The notes under the pieces were generated by a model. It worked only from the letters and a program-made list of their open reading frames with translations, was not told the DNA's origin and did no database searches. Both the position numbers and the translations under genes were made by a program. This document shows, in pieces, positions 33,397-45,516 of a DNA stretch of 64,000 bases. Source of the stretch: Anastrepha obliqua (taxonomy: Eukaryota > Arthropoda > Insecta > Diptera > Tephritidae); NCBI RefSeq assembly GCF_027943255.1, contig NC_072893.1, positions 2,294,001 to 2,358,000 on the forward strand, given 5' to 3'. Position 1 is the stretch's first letter, and every line of letters begins with the position of its first letter.

Positions 33397-36300
33397 TAGA
33401 TTGACTTAAAGTTGCCAAAAAAGGAGATAAAGCGAAACTTTCAGTGTATCTTCAGTCACCATCCATAACATTATGTTCAAATTCGGTGTATTGGGTCAAC
33501 CCACTTCCCAAGCCGGTATTCTTTCTCTGCTGGACTTTTCGAGAAAACCAAGTTTATGGGAAAGTTTATTACAATACCTCTACATTTTTCAGGGTTTCAG
33601 TCGACGTTATGGTGGGCAATGTATTCATGTGGGGGGTGGGTGGGCTACTGCAAAGTGTTTGACTGGCGTTAACCTGGCAATGCCCAACACTACCCTTGCA
33701 AGTACAAATAAGGCAGCTCACGGCCTCCGAGATTAGCTCAGGCACTTCCCGGAAACTGGTATCCCATGAGATGCTAATGTCAAAAGACGCCCTAGTTGTT
33801 TACTGTAGTATTCTGAGATTTTAGAAAACAAAGTCCCGGGCTAATACTGCAGCGCTCCCGTCATCAAACGCCACCATTAAGTTAGTGGTGCAGGCTCATT
33901 TGAGAAACCCTGACTAGTTCCCGTTCTGGCTCAGAATTCTATTTTCCATGATCAAAATGTTTGAACGCGCGGCATACTACAAACCGAAGCCTCACTGGTA
34001 GACACATAGGAAGACGAGCCTATAGCATGCAGCTGGCTACAAAAAAAGGTGGACCTAGACGTGGGTGAATAGAACTGGTTCATTTTATGGGAAAGTAGTC
34101 TCGGGAAGGGAGTCTCCCCAGAAGAGGAGGAAGGGAGTGTGTGAAGTCATTTTGAATTCACCACACAAAAAAACATAACAAACAAATAGAAAAATATTTA
34201 CTATAGATTTCGAGACCAGCAAACCTTTTTAAGAGATACTTTCGTATATACATCCATGTTTGCTCTTCATGAAGATTGAGCTATACACCCCTTTCCAATT
34301 AATTCATGGGTCTAAATAAGTCGAGGAAACCCGACACTGATAGTGCCTCCGTCCTGCTAAAATTAACTAAAGGCAGCCTTTCAAACCCTTCGCGGTGAGG
34401 GAAGCTCATACCTCGAAGACCACATGCACGCCCAGGCAAACTTACGGCTCCTGAATAAATTTACTATTCAATGGCACTGGACGTAATTTTTTGATAAATT
34501 TCAAAGGAAGTTACTTGGCTGTATATAGGAGTTTCGGTGCAAATAGGAGATTCCCAGCCGCGGGCAGTAGCGAATGAAAGCGAAAGTTAGTTTTATGTAT
34601 AGAGTACAGCCCGCGAATACACAATTCCCTTTAAATCCATCATCGCCCTCAATGACTAATAAAAAATCTGATATGGGTGTGTGTGTGCGTACGTAAGCTT
34701 GTGTTTACTTTTGGACAAAACATCATAAAGTTCAGTAGACACGCTGCACCACACACATACACAAACATATTCACTGCTGAAAGTGGCCTCTTTCGTCGCG
34801 GCTAGGCATTCCTCGTGGCTGCGAGTAACTTTGCGGTGAATGGACGGCGTTTATTTAGCACGAAACTGCAAAGTAGTTTAATTAAATATAGCGAAGCTGC
34901 AACTGAAGAGCTGAGCAGACAACTTGACGGGAAAAGTTCTGCCACAACTTAAATTTTGCAACGAACAAAGTACGCAACGAACGGTGACGCACAGAGCGGA
35001 GAGCATCAGACATGGTGGAGTAAGTGTACATCTGTTTCTTTTATTATCTTGGCAGTAACTGCCCAACGCATAATTACTACTTGCACTTACATAAGAATGT
35101 ATGTACAAGCATGTAAACGTGTAAATATTTATGTCTCCCCAATCATTATTTTTTCACGAATCTTCATTTGGTGCTTTCTTAATTCCTCTGTGCCAATGTT
35201 GGAAGCCACTTGAAATGATCAGAGAGTGGAAGTTGTGCTGGTACATATACGAAAGCGAGTGTTCCTCTTCTTTGAAATTGAGTTCAGAATCTGCTATCGA
35301 TAGCAACTACTTCTATAAACGTTCGGACGTTTGACGTGGGCTCCGTAGTATTTGGGCACATGTGTCAGTGACGCTTAGAAGGAAGACGCCGACGGCAAAC
35401 CTTCGGTCCTTCCTCTACCATTCGTGCGAATGCCTCTAGGTATGTGTTTTGGGTGGTTATGTGGTAAAAATACATCAATCTATTATTTCGAATCGCGACA
35501 ATATGAATGTAAAATGCATGTTAGAAAATTGTGGCATCATTTCAATCATTTCAGTTGCATGTATTTACTTATATATGTATATATCATACATTTTGTCATC
35601 TAATAAATTACAAAACTGCACACAAGACTGATCTGTGTGAATTTTCAGATAAAATTGTTTTCATATAAAAAGTTAAGAAATAACCATTAAGTATTACAGT
35701 TTATGTGAGTAAAATACGTCTAAAATATCCAAGATCTTAAATCAACTTCAATTTAGATCTCCCACACATATCTAAATAGTGTGTACACTGTGCTCAGCAG
35801 CTCTTCTTCTCTACATCCCTTGTTATGACCTCCCAAATCTACTCGTTAATATGAATTCTCTTTGCCTGCATATGCACATATGTACGTACATAAGTACACA
35901 TGTACAAATGATCCATTCAACTAAGTAAATACATAGCATAGGCCATTGTAATGGGACGAAGAACCTCACTCCCACCCTCGCTTGTGGATGGCTTCGTAAC
36001 AGTCACATTGAGCATTGCCTTCATTCTCTTCCCAGCATCGGTCGGTCACGAATAGCAATAATGCCTTTGTCACCAGATCTGCAATGTCATTGGTGCATTG
36101 GTGCTCGCCCCCATATTAAAATGTCGCCTGAAATCAAAGCTAAAGCCAAGATTCGCTTGCGGCAGAGGGAGAAGTAGCGAGTGGCAGCCATTAGAAAATG
36201 CCTTCGAGTGAAAGAGACATTCAAGCCAAGGAGACACAACAAATGACAAAATTTAAACGAGAAGAAAAAATCACCACCAACAACAATAACCCTATGTATT

Positions 36301-39295
36301 TACGAAGTTAAAGCAAAGAGCAATAACAACAACTCAACGACAACGACAACGGCTATGGCAAAGGCAAAGCAAAAGGTAACGAAGCCATACAGTACTAAGC
36401 TAACCAGCGCCAACATTCAGGGTAAAATACAAAAAACGAGCTGAACCAAACAAAACCAAGCAGTAAGCGACAATAGCAGCCACAATGACGCTTACATTAG
36501 CGTCGACCGAGACGGCGACGCTGGTGTCGTTCGGTAAACTGTCGTACGTTACAGAGAGCGAAATTCACAACAACACGACAGCGACGCTGACGGCTACTTT
36601 GCAGCGAGAAGTGAATGGGAATTGACGTTTCATTCGTACGAATGTGAAAACGGAAAAGTCAACTCGCTTCACCTCTGTCACACGCAAAGGCGCAAATGGT
36701 GGACACTCAGTGCTCAACACACACCAACCAACAAAAAGACAAAAACAAAGAAATTATGAGCAATGAAGAGGGCAGCCGCTCTCCAATCAACGATAGATAG
36801 CCCGAGTAAAACGAATGGGTGTGCTGAGAACAACACGAAGGAAATGAGCATAACTATTGTTGTTTTGATCCCATTTCGGGTGGGGGTCTGGGAGTAGTCT
36901 GTAGCAATAGCAAAAAGCAACAACACCAAAGCACAATGCGACGGTCACCAGCGTCGCATGTCAACCGAATATGGTCCAGCGCGGAAACATGCGACACTGT
37001 GCGAATGAATAGGACTAATAGTAGCTCTATATGAAGAAGTGTATGTGAGAGAGGTGCAGAACGATAAAGGCATAGCGGTTGCGTATGTGGGCATTAGTGG
37101 TGTGGGCGCAGTTGTTGTTGGTAGTCGGTGGGACTGGTTGGTAAATACCCATATATTTGGACGAACGGATAAGCGGGTGCGTTGCTTGAAATTTGTGTCG
37201 TCCTACATAGTTATATATAAACGACAGAATGATACTAAAGCACATTCAACCACACATATACATAGATACAAAATAAATAAATATAAGAGATAAACCAAAA
37301 ATGGCATGCGTTGAGCTGTGTATAGGTTGATTTCAATGGACATATAATCTTAATGTACATGCATATGTATGCATACATACATATATGATTGTACATATCT
37401 TAGCATGCTTATTATTGTAAACATATGTTCATATGTATATATGCATTACATACATACACTTGTATCATTGCAACGGAGAATGAAGAGACCGCAAATCTTA
37501 TTGGAAGAGAATTATTGAGACACTGCCAGTATTGCTATGGGAAACTTTTAATATTAGTGCCGTAGTAAGTAGCAAGCGCAGTGTTATTTTGTTTTGGGCG
37601 AGCGGATTAGCGATACTTATTATATTATTTTGCTTAAATTTTGCATAAATACGTATGCTATTAGAGATAATAATTTGTATGTGGCTACATATATGCACAT
37701 TCATGTGAAGAGTTAAATCCGCAAGAGATAATCACATACTCATTAAAACGAAAACTACATTACCGACAATGCTTATGCTTGTTCACATTTGTTTGCATAT
37801 ATATGTACGTACGAATGTATGTGCATATATGCGTTTTTCCATTTGCTCTTTTGGTAGAGCCCCTCACTATATATGGCTAGAGGAGTGAGTGAATGCGTCA
37901 TGATGTGAGTGGTGGTTAAAGTGAAACAGTTGACAGCACTGCTTACTTTTTGTGCTCTTCAATGCTGTTCTCCTCTGCCAGCTACGTTCTTGCCTTCCAC
38001 CACGTGCTGTTACTGCTAAGGTGAGCACCCAAGCCTTTGACCAGTTTCACAGGCGGACTGTAAGAAAAGGTAACATGTAGCCAAGCAACAACATGAAAGT
38101 CAAAGTGTCCGCCTGAGTGTCACTGAGCACGCAACTACTCGCAAACACGCACTCAAGCAAACGCTCTTCTACACATACTCAGCCATGGCTGTACGCTGAA
38201 ATCAGACAAAAACAAACACACAGATACAGGCAATTGTCTCTTTTGTCATTCTAAAATATATGTGAGCTGCTCATAGCAGAATGTGCTGATCGATCGCACA
38301 ACGCTGTCGCTGCTTACTGCGCTGGGCCATTTCGAATGACTGCCGTGCGACAGGCCTACTGAGAGACAGTTGGGCTGAACTTGTCGTGTTGTGCGTATGT
38401 TTCGCTGCTACTCATCGAGTGGCGCAGTTGTCCTTATCGTCGGTGTCTCACACAGCATTGTTGTCGAACTAATTTGGCTGAGAGCGCCGCAGTAAAGTGT
38501 CCCCAAGCAGCGTCGTCGCAGTAGAGCACAACAAGACGACAGCGCTGGCAAAAGCCAACCAAGAACATTGTACTCGTACCAGCTGCAGGCGAGCGTATTG
38601 GTATTATTGGGTCTGTAGTTGCCTGTGGCAGCGGGTCGTGCGTGTGTTTTTTGTGGTAGTGTAAGAGTAAGTGTTAGTGTCAGTGTTAGTATTAGTGTCA
38701 ATGTGACCGGTGGTGGTGGTGAGCTGGTATGAGGCGCTACGAACAAGAAGTTGTCGTTGTAGAAGCGACGATAGCAGAAGTTGAATTCTCACAGCGACAA
38801 AAAGTGCCACAGCCAGTGAGGCAGTCACAGTCAGTGTCACCCACGACTTTGTAGGAAGTGGACATACATGACATATGTGCAGGAGTGAAGTAGAAAAAGT
38901 ACGACGGGTACAATTTGGATAAGAACTAGAATTTGTGTGTTGGTTTGCGAAAGAAAGGCAACAAATCGGAGGAATAAATTGTGTTACATGTCCAACTAAT
39001 AAAAGTACTGACAGTGGAGCAAAAAAATATGTATATGTACATATATATCAGTAATAATAAAAAAAGTTAATAAATATGTAATCGCGTAAAAATGAAAGAC
39101 TGAAATGTTTTGTGAAGTTAAGAAAGAACATAAGCCTAAACTTGTAAATTTGTAATTTTGACCAAAAACTGAAGTTCATCTTTAAAACAACAAAATTTAA
39201 AATTAGCTAAAAGGAACATAATTTTGAGAACGTGCAAAGAATATTCCGCTAAAAGTGCTTGTTCCAAGGGATTTTAGAAACGACTCTATTTGTTT
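33397..39295. other. Upstream flank of disco; no transposon or gene recognised
   Basis: From about 34.6 kb the sequence changes character: CAA/ACA-rich stretches (36.2-36.5 kb), dense short tatgtacata repeats (37.3-37.85 kb) and a GTTAGTGTCAGT-type degenerate repeat near 38.66-38.70 kb. This is typical of the flanks of fly developmental genes. It probably contains the disco promoter and enhancers, but no core promoter element could be chosen with confidence. Confidence 0.35.
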
Positions 39296-39310
39296 TACGA
39301 AAAGGTAAGC
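39296..39310 (+). promoter_or_regulatory. disco: Candidate donor of a disco noncoding 5' exon
   Basis: The sequence aaaag/gtaagc, with the cut after 39304, matches the 5' splice consensus closely. It lies downstream of a stretch (about 38.9-39.3 kb) with no long reading frame, as expected for a leader exon. Paired with the acceptor at 45464 it would give an intron of about 6.2 kb. A second strong donor (ctaag/gtgagc near 38020) is an alternative, and other exons cannot be excluded. No promoter element could be placed with confidence. Confidence 0.3.
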
Positions 39311-42300
39311 CAAGTTTGATATCCAAACACATTTTGTGCATGACTTCTATATCATATATGTATGTACATATATACTATATTAAGAGTGGCAGATGCAAAT
39401 GCATTTGATAGTGCTTGATTGTACCGTCGGCATAAATAGTTTTGTTACTAAACTACAAAAAAATAAAAAATGTTATTATATTGTTACTATCATAAAATAT
39501 TTCCCATCAAAAATGTGAGCGCTTTGAAACTTAAATTTTCACCTGAAATATTTCGCTGCTCCAGTAAAGTTACCATCCGCTTGAGAAGTCACTAGTGGCG
39601 GCAGTCAATCAGGAATATGAAGTCGTAAAAATGCAACAGTGCAACAGTTTTGCGCAGATCCTTCAGAGAACGAATGCAAAGTTTATTGGGAAAATAGGAG
39701 CTTAAACCAATTTCACGAAAATGCTTACTGAACCATTACAATTTCTAATACTTTGTAATAAATGAAATAAATCACTTCTTGTCCCCAGAAATCATTGTTT
39801 TCATGTAGAAAATACATCTGATTCTAGCTGCCCATGCAACGTCATAGCTTCACTATCCCATTTCAGCCGACCTCAAATGTTAATTAAAAATATTTAACAA
39901 ATTAATAATTGGACATAGGACTGATTAAGCCACTTAATGCCAGTGAAAGTAAAAGAAACCAATTTAGCGGAGAGTTGTGAGAAGAGCAAATCAGAGTCGA
40001 TAGCTTGCACGGTCAAGCGGCTGTATGGCAGTACAACGCCAGCGCCGGGTGCTCCGGGTTAAGCGCGTTCAAAAAGGCCACTTAAATACCATAATTAACA
40101 ACTTGACAAGCCAAAGCACTAAAAGACCTTGTTTTTAATAACTTCAAGCAACTATGAAAAATAAGCCAAATAAAGACACTCACAAAAATTAAATAAAATA
40201 AAACTATAACAGACTAAGCATGGTTAACGGTGTTTTTTTTGGCGCAGTTTTGATTTTTTTCATTCTATTTTTTCTTTATTGTCTGTACATGAGCAGAGCG
40301 ACGTGCCGACATTTTATCATCTTGTTTTCAGCGTTTCTTATTATTAATTTAGTTTAACTGTGAGAAAAACCGACATTAAATGCCTTTATTAAAAGCACCA
40401 AAGAGCGAGGCCACCACTGGCAAAAAAAAAAAATGGAAACAATAATAATAAGAAAATCTGTATAACAACGGCAATAAATCTGAAATATGCTGGAAATAAA
40501 GCAAGCACTATGAAAATACTCAAGAATGCCACATTGGAAATGTGGGGGCCAAGTGGCCAAGCGTCCAATGAAACTTACGTACCGCGAAATGATAGACGAC
40601 ATCTTGCAGCCGCGAATGAGCTGACATCGCCGATGGTGCTCATATTTTTTAATTGAAAACGCAATCGAGGCGAACAAATACGTATAAAAATCAGCCAATC
40701 GGATGGGCCCAGAAATGTAGGGTCATGGCAACTCAATTGACAGCGCTTGGCGCAATTAAACCAATCACTGCCAATATGCCAATTACGCGTGGATTTGTGT
40801 ATGTAACGCGCGTTTTCAAATGCATACGTATGTGTATATGTATGAGTGTGTATGCATTTGCATATATCATTTCAACAACTTTGTATGACATGAACTGCCA
40901 GAGACTTCATTTGAAGTCAAGAAGTCGATTAAGGGACCCAAAATATGGCAACATTGACCAGCGATCAGCGCATATGTTAGTATGTACACACGTACATGTA
41001 CGTTTCTTACGTTTATGTGCAGTTATAAATGATCTATCTGCATGATGTCAGTAAAATGTAATTATAAATTGGACGGGAAACCAGCAACGAGCAACTGCAG
41101 CACAACTTGGGACAACTGTTGCAACCAGATACCGCTCGGAGCTAAGGTTGCCACTTCTACTGCCGCATCTCGCACCCCCTCGACTTGGTGACGCTGTCGA
41201 CCGCTTTAGCTTTTAGTGCTTGTCGTATCCCGCTAGTATCGCATTTGTGGCCGTCATTAAAAATGTTTTGTGATTTTTGTCCACTAAAGTACTCGCCGCT
41301 CTCCTTTCAGCGCCTGCACTACCGTGGTAATACGGTTTTACAACTACTGGTCTTCAAATTTTATGACATCAAAAGGCGGCCAACTCTGCTGCCAAGTCCG
41401 CCCAGATCTATTCGCCGCGTTGAGAAGAGCACAAAAACTAACAGAAAAATAAAAAAGAACTAAAAAATCGTCCTCTTTGTTGAGATTTCACGACTTGTGC
41501 ATGCACGAAGATTAGCTAAAGGCAGGGAGGATGGAGCGGCTTACAACTACAACCATAGCAATCAAAAATCGAAGCGCCAAGTTTGCCGCTTCGCCTCGTC
41601 TTCGGTGCTATTGTTGTTGATTTTATTGTCGTTATTGCGTTGTACTAGTCAAATAAACATGTGTACATATGTACGTATGTGTGTATGTATGCATGTATTT
41701 GCTGTCCACAGCTCTTTGTTTCTCCTCTAGCAGCGATCGTTGTGATCATTTTAAGCTACTTTTTGTCTTCTAATTTTTTGCGTTTCTTAATTTATCTTTC
41801 TAATGGGCTCGTAAAATCTGTAAACACTCGACAGGCCGCTTGTTTCTGCTGCTTGTAAATTGACATTGAGGCCATCAAAGTTGGCAGGAGGCGGGCTAGA
41901 AGCCCCGTCACCCTAGTGTGTCCGATGACGTTACTGCTGGGCTGGAGTGGAACTGCTCCGCTAGGAAATTCCAGAGTCATGCGATGCGATGGCTTGAGAC
42001 TGTGGTGGGCAAGGGCCCCCAACTTTATTTTTACAAGCGCGAAAGCACAAAAAATATCTGAAAACTTCGACTATCAATCGAGTTTTCGTAGCATTTGGGT
42101 TATTCCCGTTTTTATTTTAGTATCTATGTACAGACCCATGTATATTTAGGAGACCAAAAACACAACCTCAATAGTTTTAATAAATTCTTACCAATTGGCG
42201 GCAGACTTGAAAGGGTTCTGCCGTCACCTGGTTTTAACGTCTTGCGTATCTTACCTTCAAATTTATGTGCATGTAAATATATATATACATGTAAAACGCA

Positions 42301-43868
42301 CACACACACGTAGGCATGCCATGCATTATGGCTTTATAATTACCAATGCACTCGTACCAATGTGTGATCCGATCGGTGGTGCTTTTAATGGCTTGTTGTA
42401 TTTTGTTAATGTCTTTTTATACGCTTTCTCACGTCAAATATTTGACCGCTAAAGATTTTGTCAAAGAATCTTAAAAATGCTCAGTGGAGCGCGAGAAAAC
42501 AGCGATTGAGTGCTAAGAAAGCTCATTAGGATTTTATAACAGTCGCAACCTGGCTACCTAGAAAATAGAATAAACATTAAGCCAGGCACACACACAGCCA
42601 GCAGCACAATAAAAGAGCTAAGCGGCTAAAAAGAGGCTAAGACGAGATAAAAAAGAAAACACGAATTCATACATACAAGTTAACACTAACAGAAAATCCA
42701 ATCTAAATGTTAATGATCATCGCATACAATCGCCGCCGATAATAAATCAACATCAAACCAACATCAACAGTCAAAACTCAGCAAGTCCCAGCCAAAGTCG
42801 TAGCTGAAGTCACAAAGCGAAAAAGAAAAACAAGCAGAAACTCCGCCAGCAGCCGGACCGTCATTGAGCTCCCTGTGATAAAAGTGTCATCTTCGTTTGG
42901 CTGGTGACTATCGCCGGCGATTGTTGTTGACGCTTGACGAGCGCGCTTGTTGTTGGATCGGACTATGGTTTTTAGGCTGAGCTACTGCTGCCACTTACTT
43001 CGGCATTTACAGCTTTGTCGTATACTTTTTCACCGATGTATGTACCTTTGTTGTATTTGTACAAAAAAAAAAACTAAAAAACGCTTAACATAAAAGGAGC
43101 GTGTTTTGGAATTTTTTGTCGCTTCTCGTGTTGCTGTTGTTGTACACATTAACAAACTACTGTCGTTTTTACGTCAAGTTGGGCCTTTGTTGCTCCAGAC
43201 AAGTGACAGATGCTGCTGCAAGCTTCAATTTATGAGTGCGAGTTATTATGAACATACATTCGTACATATGTACATATCTACACATACATATGTTAGCATG
43301 TAAGTAAATGTGTCAACTTGACATTTCGGCCAGCAACGCGCGCCGCTTACATGCGCAACGCGTGTAAATGCGTGCGGCAGGCAGGCCGGGTTGAATACAA
43401 TAAAAAAAAATTTGAATATTTTGGTGACAGTGGCACGGTCCAGCGGTTCAGCAGAGGTCACTTGCTTCATTCGAATAAGTTCGTTTCCTATGCCCTTTTT
43501 TCTTGGCCGTTGCCTTTCGTGATTTTATTGCTCTTTTCATTTTTATTGAATGCTGCTGATTGCCGTAAATGAATTTCGTTCCTTGCTTGATTTGTTGCAC
43601 CCGTGTAAGTCGTAATTGTTTACGATCGATTAAAAACCACCATTTCTCACACGACTTCTCCGATCGTACATGCCGTGGCATCTCCCGTCCCTTCATGTGT
43701 CCGTTTCTTGCTGATGGCGATCTCGGCAAATAACTCAAATTGCGGCAAATTATGGCAGCCACTGCTGCCTGTTGTCGTAAAATATTTTTTATGCGCCTGC
43801 TGACAGGAAAGAGTTCCTTCAAATACAGATGAATTCAATGCGCGACCTCATTCTGTGTCATAGGAGAC

Positions 43869-43961
43869 TCACATTGATTGTAAAACAGTTCCTGATGAGT
43901 TACCTATGACCAGGCTGACCTTTGCAAAAACAATGCAGACCACAAAGCTGAATACTTTCAT
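43869..43961 (-). CDS. Candidate first exon of a small secreted protein
   Basis: Reading leftwards from 43961, an ATG with A at -3 opens a 30-residue frame starting MKVFSFVVCIVF. It has a lysine, a hydrophobic core of about 15 residues and a small-residue exit (LVIGNSS), the layout of a signal peptide. Directly after codon 19 the sequence reads atag/gtaact, a plausible donor, which is a common place for the first intron of short insect secreted-protein genes. Downstream reading frames with cysteines exist (to about 43647), but no acceptor in the right phase is strong. It lies antisense inside the presumed disco intron. I do not recognise a family and chance occurrence is quite possible. Confidence 0.2.
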   Translation of the reverse strand: MKVFSFVVCIVFAKVSLVIGNSSGTVLQSM

Positions 43962-44959
43962 ATTGATCGGCGATGTTCTAAACCTACTGAGCTCTAAGTG
44001 GAAAAAGCTACTAGCAATTCTGAAATTCCGTTTTTCGATTTGTTTATTTTTTAGCTGGCAAGTGGAAATAACTATTTTTTTTACTTTTGAGGAGCTCAAG
44101 TGCTCGCATTTCTTGCTAACATCAACACTATTGTGAACAGTTTTGAAGATCCAAAGATGGTGGCTGTCAAGGCAGAAGTGTATTTTTGTCACTTCATTCT
44201 CGGTTGTTGACTCACCATTCGCGACCTTTCCTTTGCCCACAAAATTACAAAAGGAGTGCCTGACATTTCGCTCCTTCATTTTCGTTTCTTCTGTCATCCT
44301 GTTTTTGAGCTTGGCGTGCGAGATCACTTGAATTTATGATTTGAGTTATGTCTTTGCCCCATCGCTTAGGGTTGTATATACCCACATGCACACATACGTG
44401 CTTATATGCAATTTTACTGTCCGACTGACGTTTTGTTGATTTTAATACAAAAGCTTAAAAGCTATGTATGCAACTACATACATATATATACATACATGTG
44501 TAGGTTTGTGCGGTAGTTTTATGATTTTCGTGAAATGCGTCCTTCAAGGTAATCCTCACACGTTCGCCTCGCTTACTGCGAATTGCTGTTGGGGACATTT
44601 ATGGCGTAATTTTTGTGGCCTTGATTGCCAGTTGTCCCGAGGTTACGGTTGTCCTTTCAGCGGTTCCAATCTGGCACAAGATGATGTTCATAGAAATGCG
44701 CGTCGATCAAAGTCTGATGCATCTTTTTTTGTATTTTCTGCCGCTCATAAATAATCATTTGGCCACTTAAAAAATTAAAATACAAAAATGGAAGAAAAGA
44801 AGAAATTTTGCTAATGTCGCTCATAACGCGATTGTTGCCATCTGTGATCTTGCAAATCAATGCACTCAAGTGCGTCTTCGCTTATCCATTTTGACATCAA
44901 GGAAATGATGTAATCTTCTTTTCAAGACACTCCACTTCACTCCAATCCAATCTATGTAT

Positions 44960-45012
44960 ATATGATACTTGTATATACTTGTATATATATATATATATAT
45001 ATGTATATACAT
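44960..45012. repeat. (TA)n microsatellite
   Basis: A run of tatata of about 22 bases is flanked by tgtatatac repeats. It lies about 500 bases before the disco coding exon, in presumed intron. Confidence 0.8.
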
Positions 45013-45429
45013 ATCTGTACATGGATGTGGCCCGCCTCGCTCTACTCCGCACCATTTCCATTCGTTTCGTCCAATTTCGTATGCATTGAATTTAGTGCGA
45101 AGCGTTTTTTAACTGATCAGGAGATGTCATCTTTCTAATTATGCGCAGATGATAGCAAACAAATGCACCCATTCATGTTTTATGCATGTTGTTGTTGGTA
45201 TGAAGCGCTATTTTAACCGCAAACTGCCACTTCAGACTGTCAATCAAGATTATGCTAGTGGCGGATGAAGCAGAATTGAAATGAGAAGATTCACTATTTT
45301 CAGTAAGAGGAAATTTGTTTTAGTTTTTTGTTTTTTTTTTTTGCTTTGCTTTTTACCAGTTCATAGACAAAACGTGTTTTTTATAAAAGTATTCAGACGT
45401 AATATTAACACAATAAAATTAATTGAGCC

Positions 45430-45516
45430 ATTCTAATTAATTACTTTTTTTTTGCTCGTTTCAGCATAAAATTTGCAAAATTCCCGAAAGCGGACAAAGC
45501 AAAACAAATATAAACA
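45430..45516 (+). promoter_or_regulatory. disco: Splice acceptor and 5' UTR of the disco coding exon
   Basis: A branch-point-like ctaat at about 45433 is followed by a long T-rich tract and ttcag ending at 45464, a very strong fly 3' splice site. The remaining 52 bases before the start codon contain no ATG. This implies at least one upstream noncoding exon. The acceptor is read directly from sequence; its use is inferred. Confidence 0.7.

Larger units (their letters stand above)
39305..45464 (+). other. Presumed first intron of disco; no confident gene inside
   Basis: This block lies between the candidate donor and the strong acceptor. It has no recognisable transposon and many short tatgtacata-type repeats (for example 41655-41695, 43250-43300 and 44470-44500). 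Its reading frames are short and unconserved-looking. The only one of note is the minus-strand signal-peptide-like segment at 43869-43961. Large repeat-poor introns of patterning genes often hold enhancers, but no specific site is claimed here. Confidence 0.3.

Noticed and set aside
43647..43868. Kunitz-inhibitor-like look of the frame downstream of the signal-peptide candidate
   Set aside because: Only a GC-x-N-like fragment matches. The cysteine number and spacing are wrong and the splice phase would need a weak acceptor.
45371..45400. tttataaaag followed by ttcagacg just before the disco exon, resembling a TATA box and initiator
   Set aside because: The spacing is only about 10 bases instead of 25-30, and the strong acceptor at 45464 argues that transcription starts further upstream.
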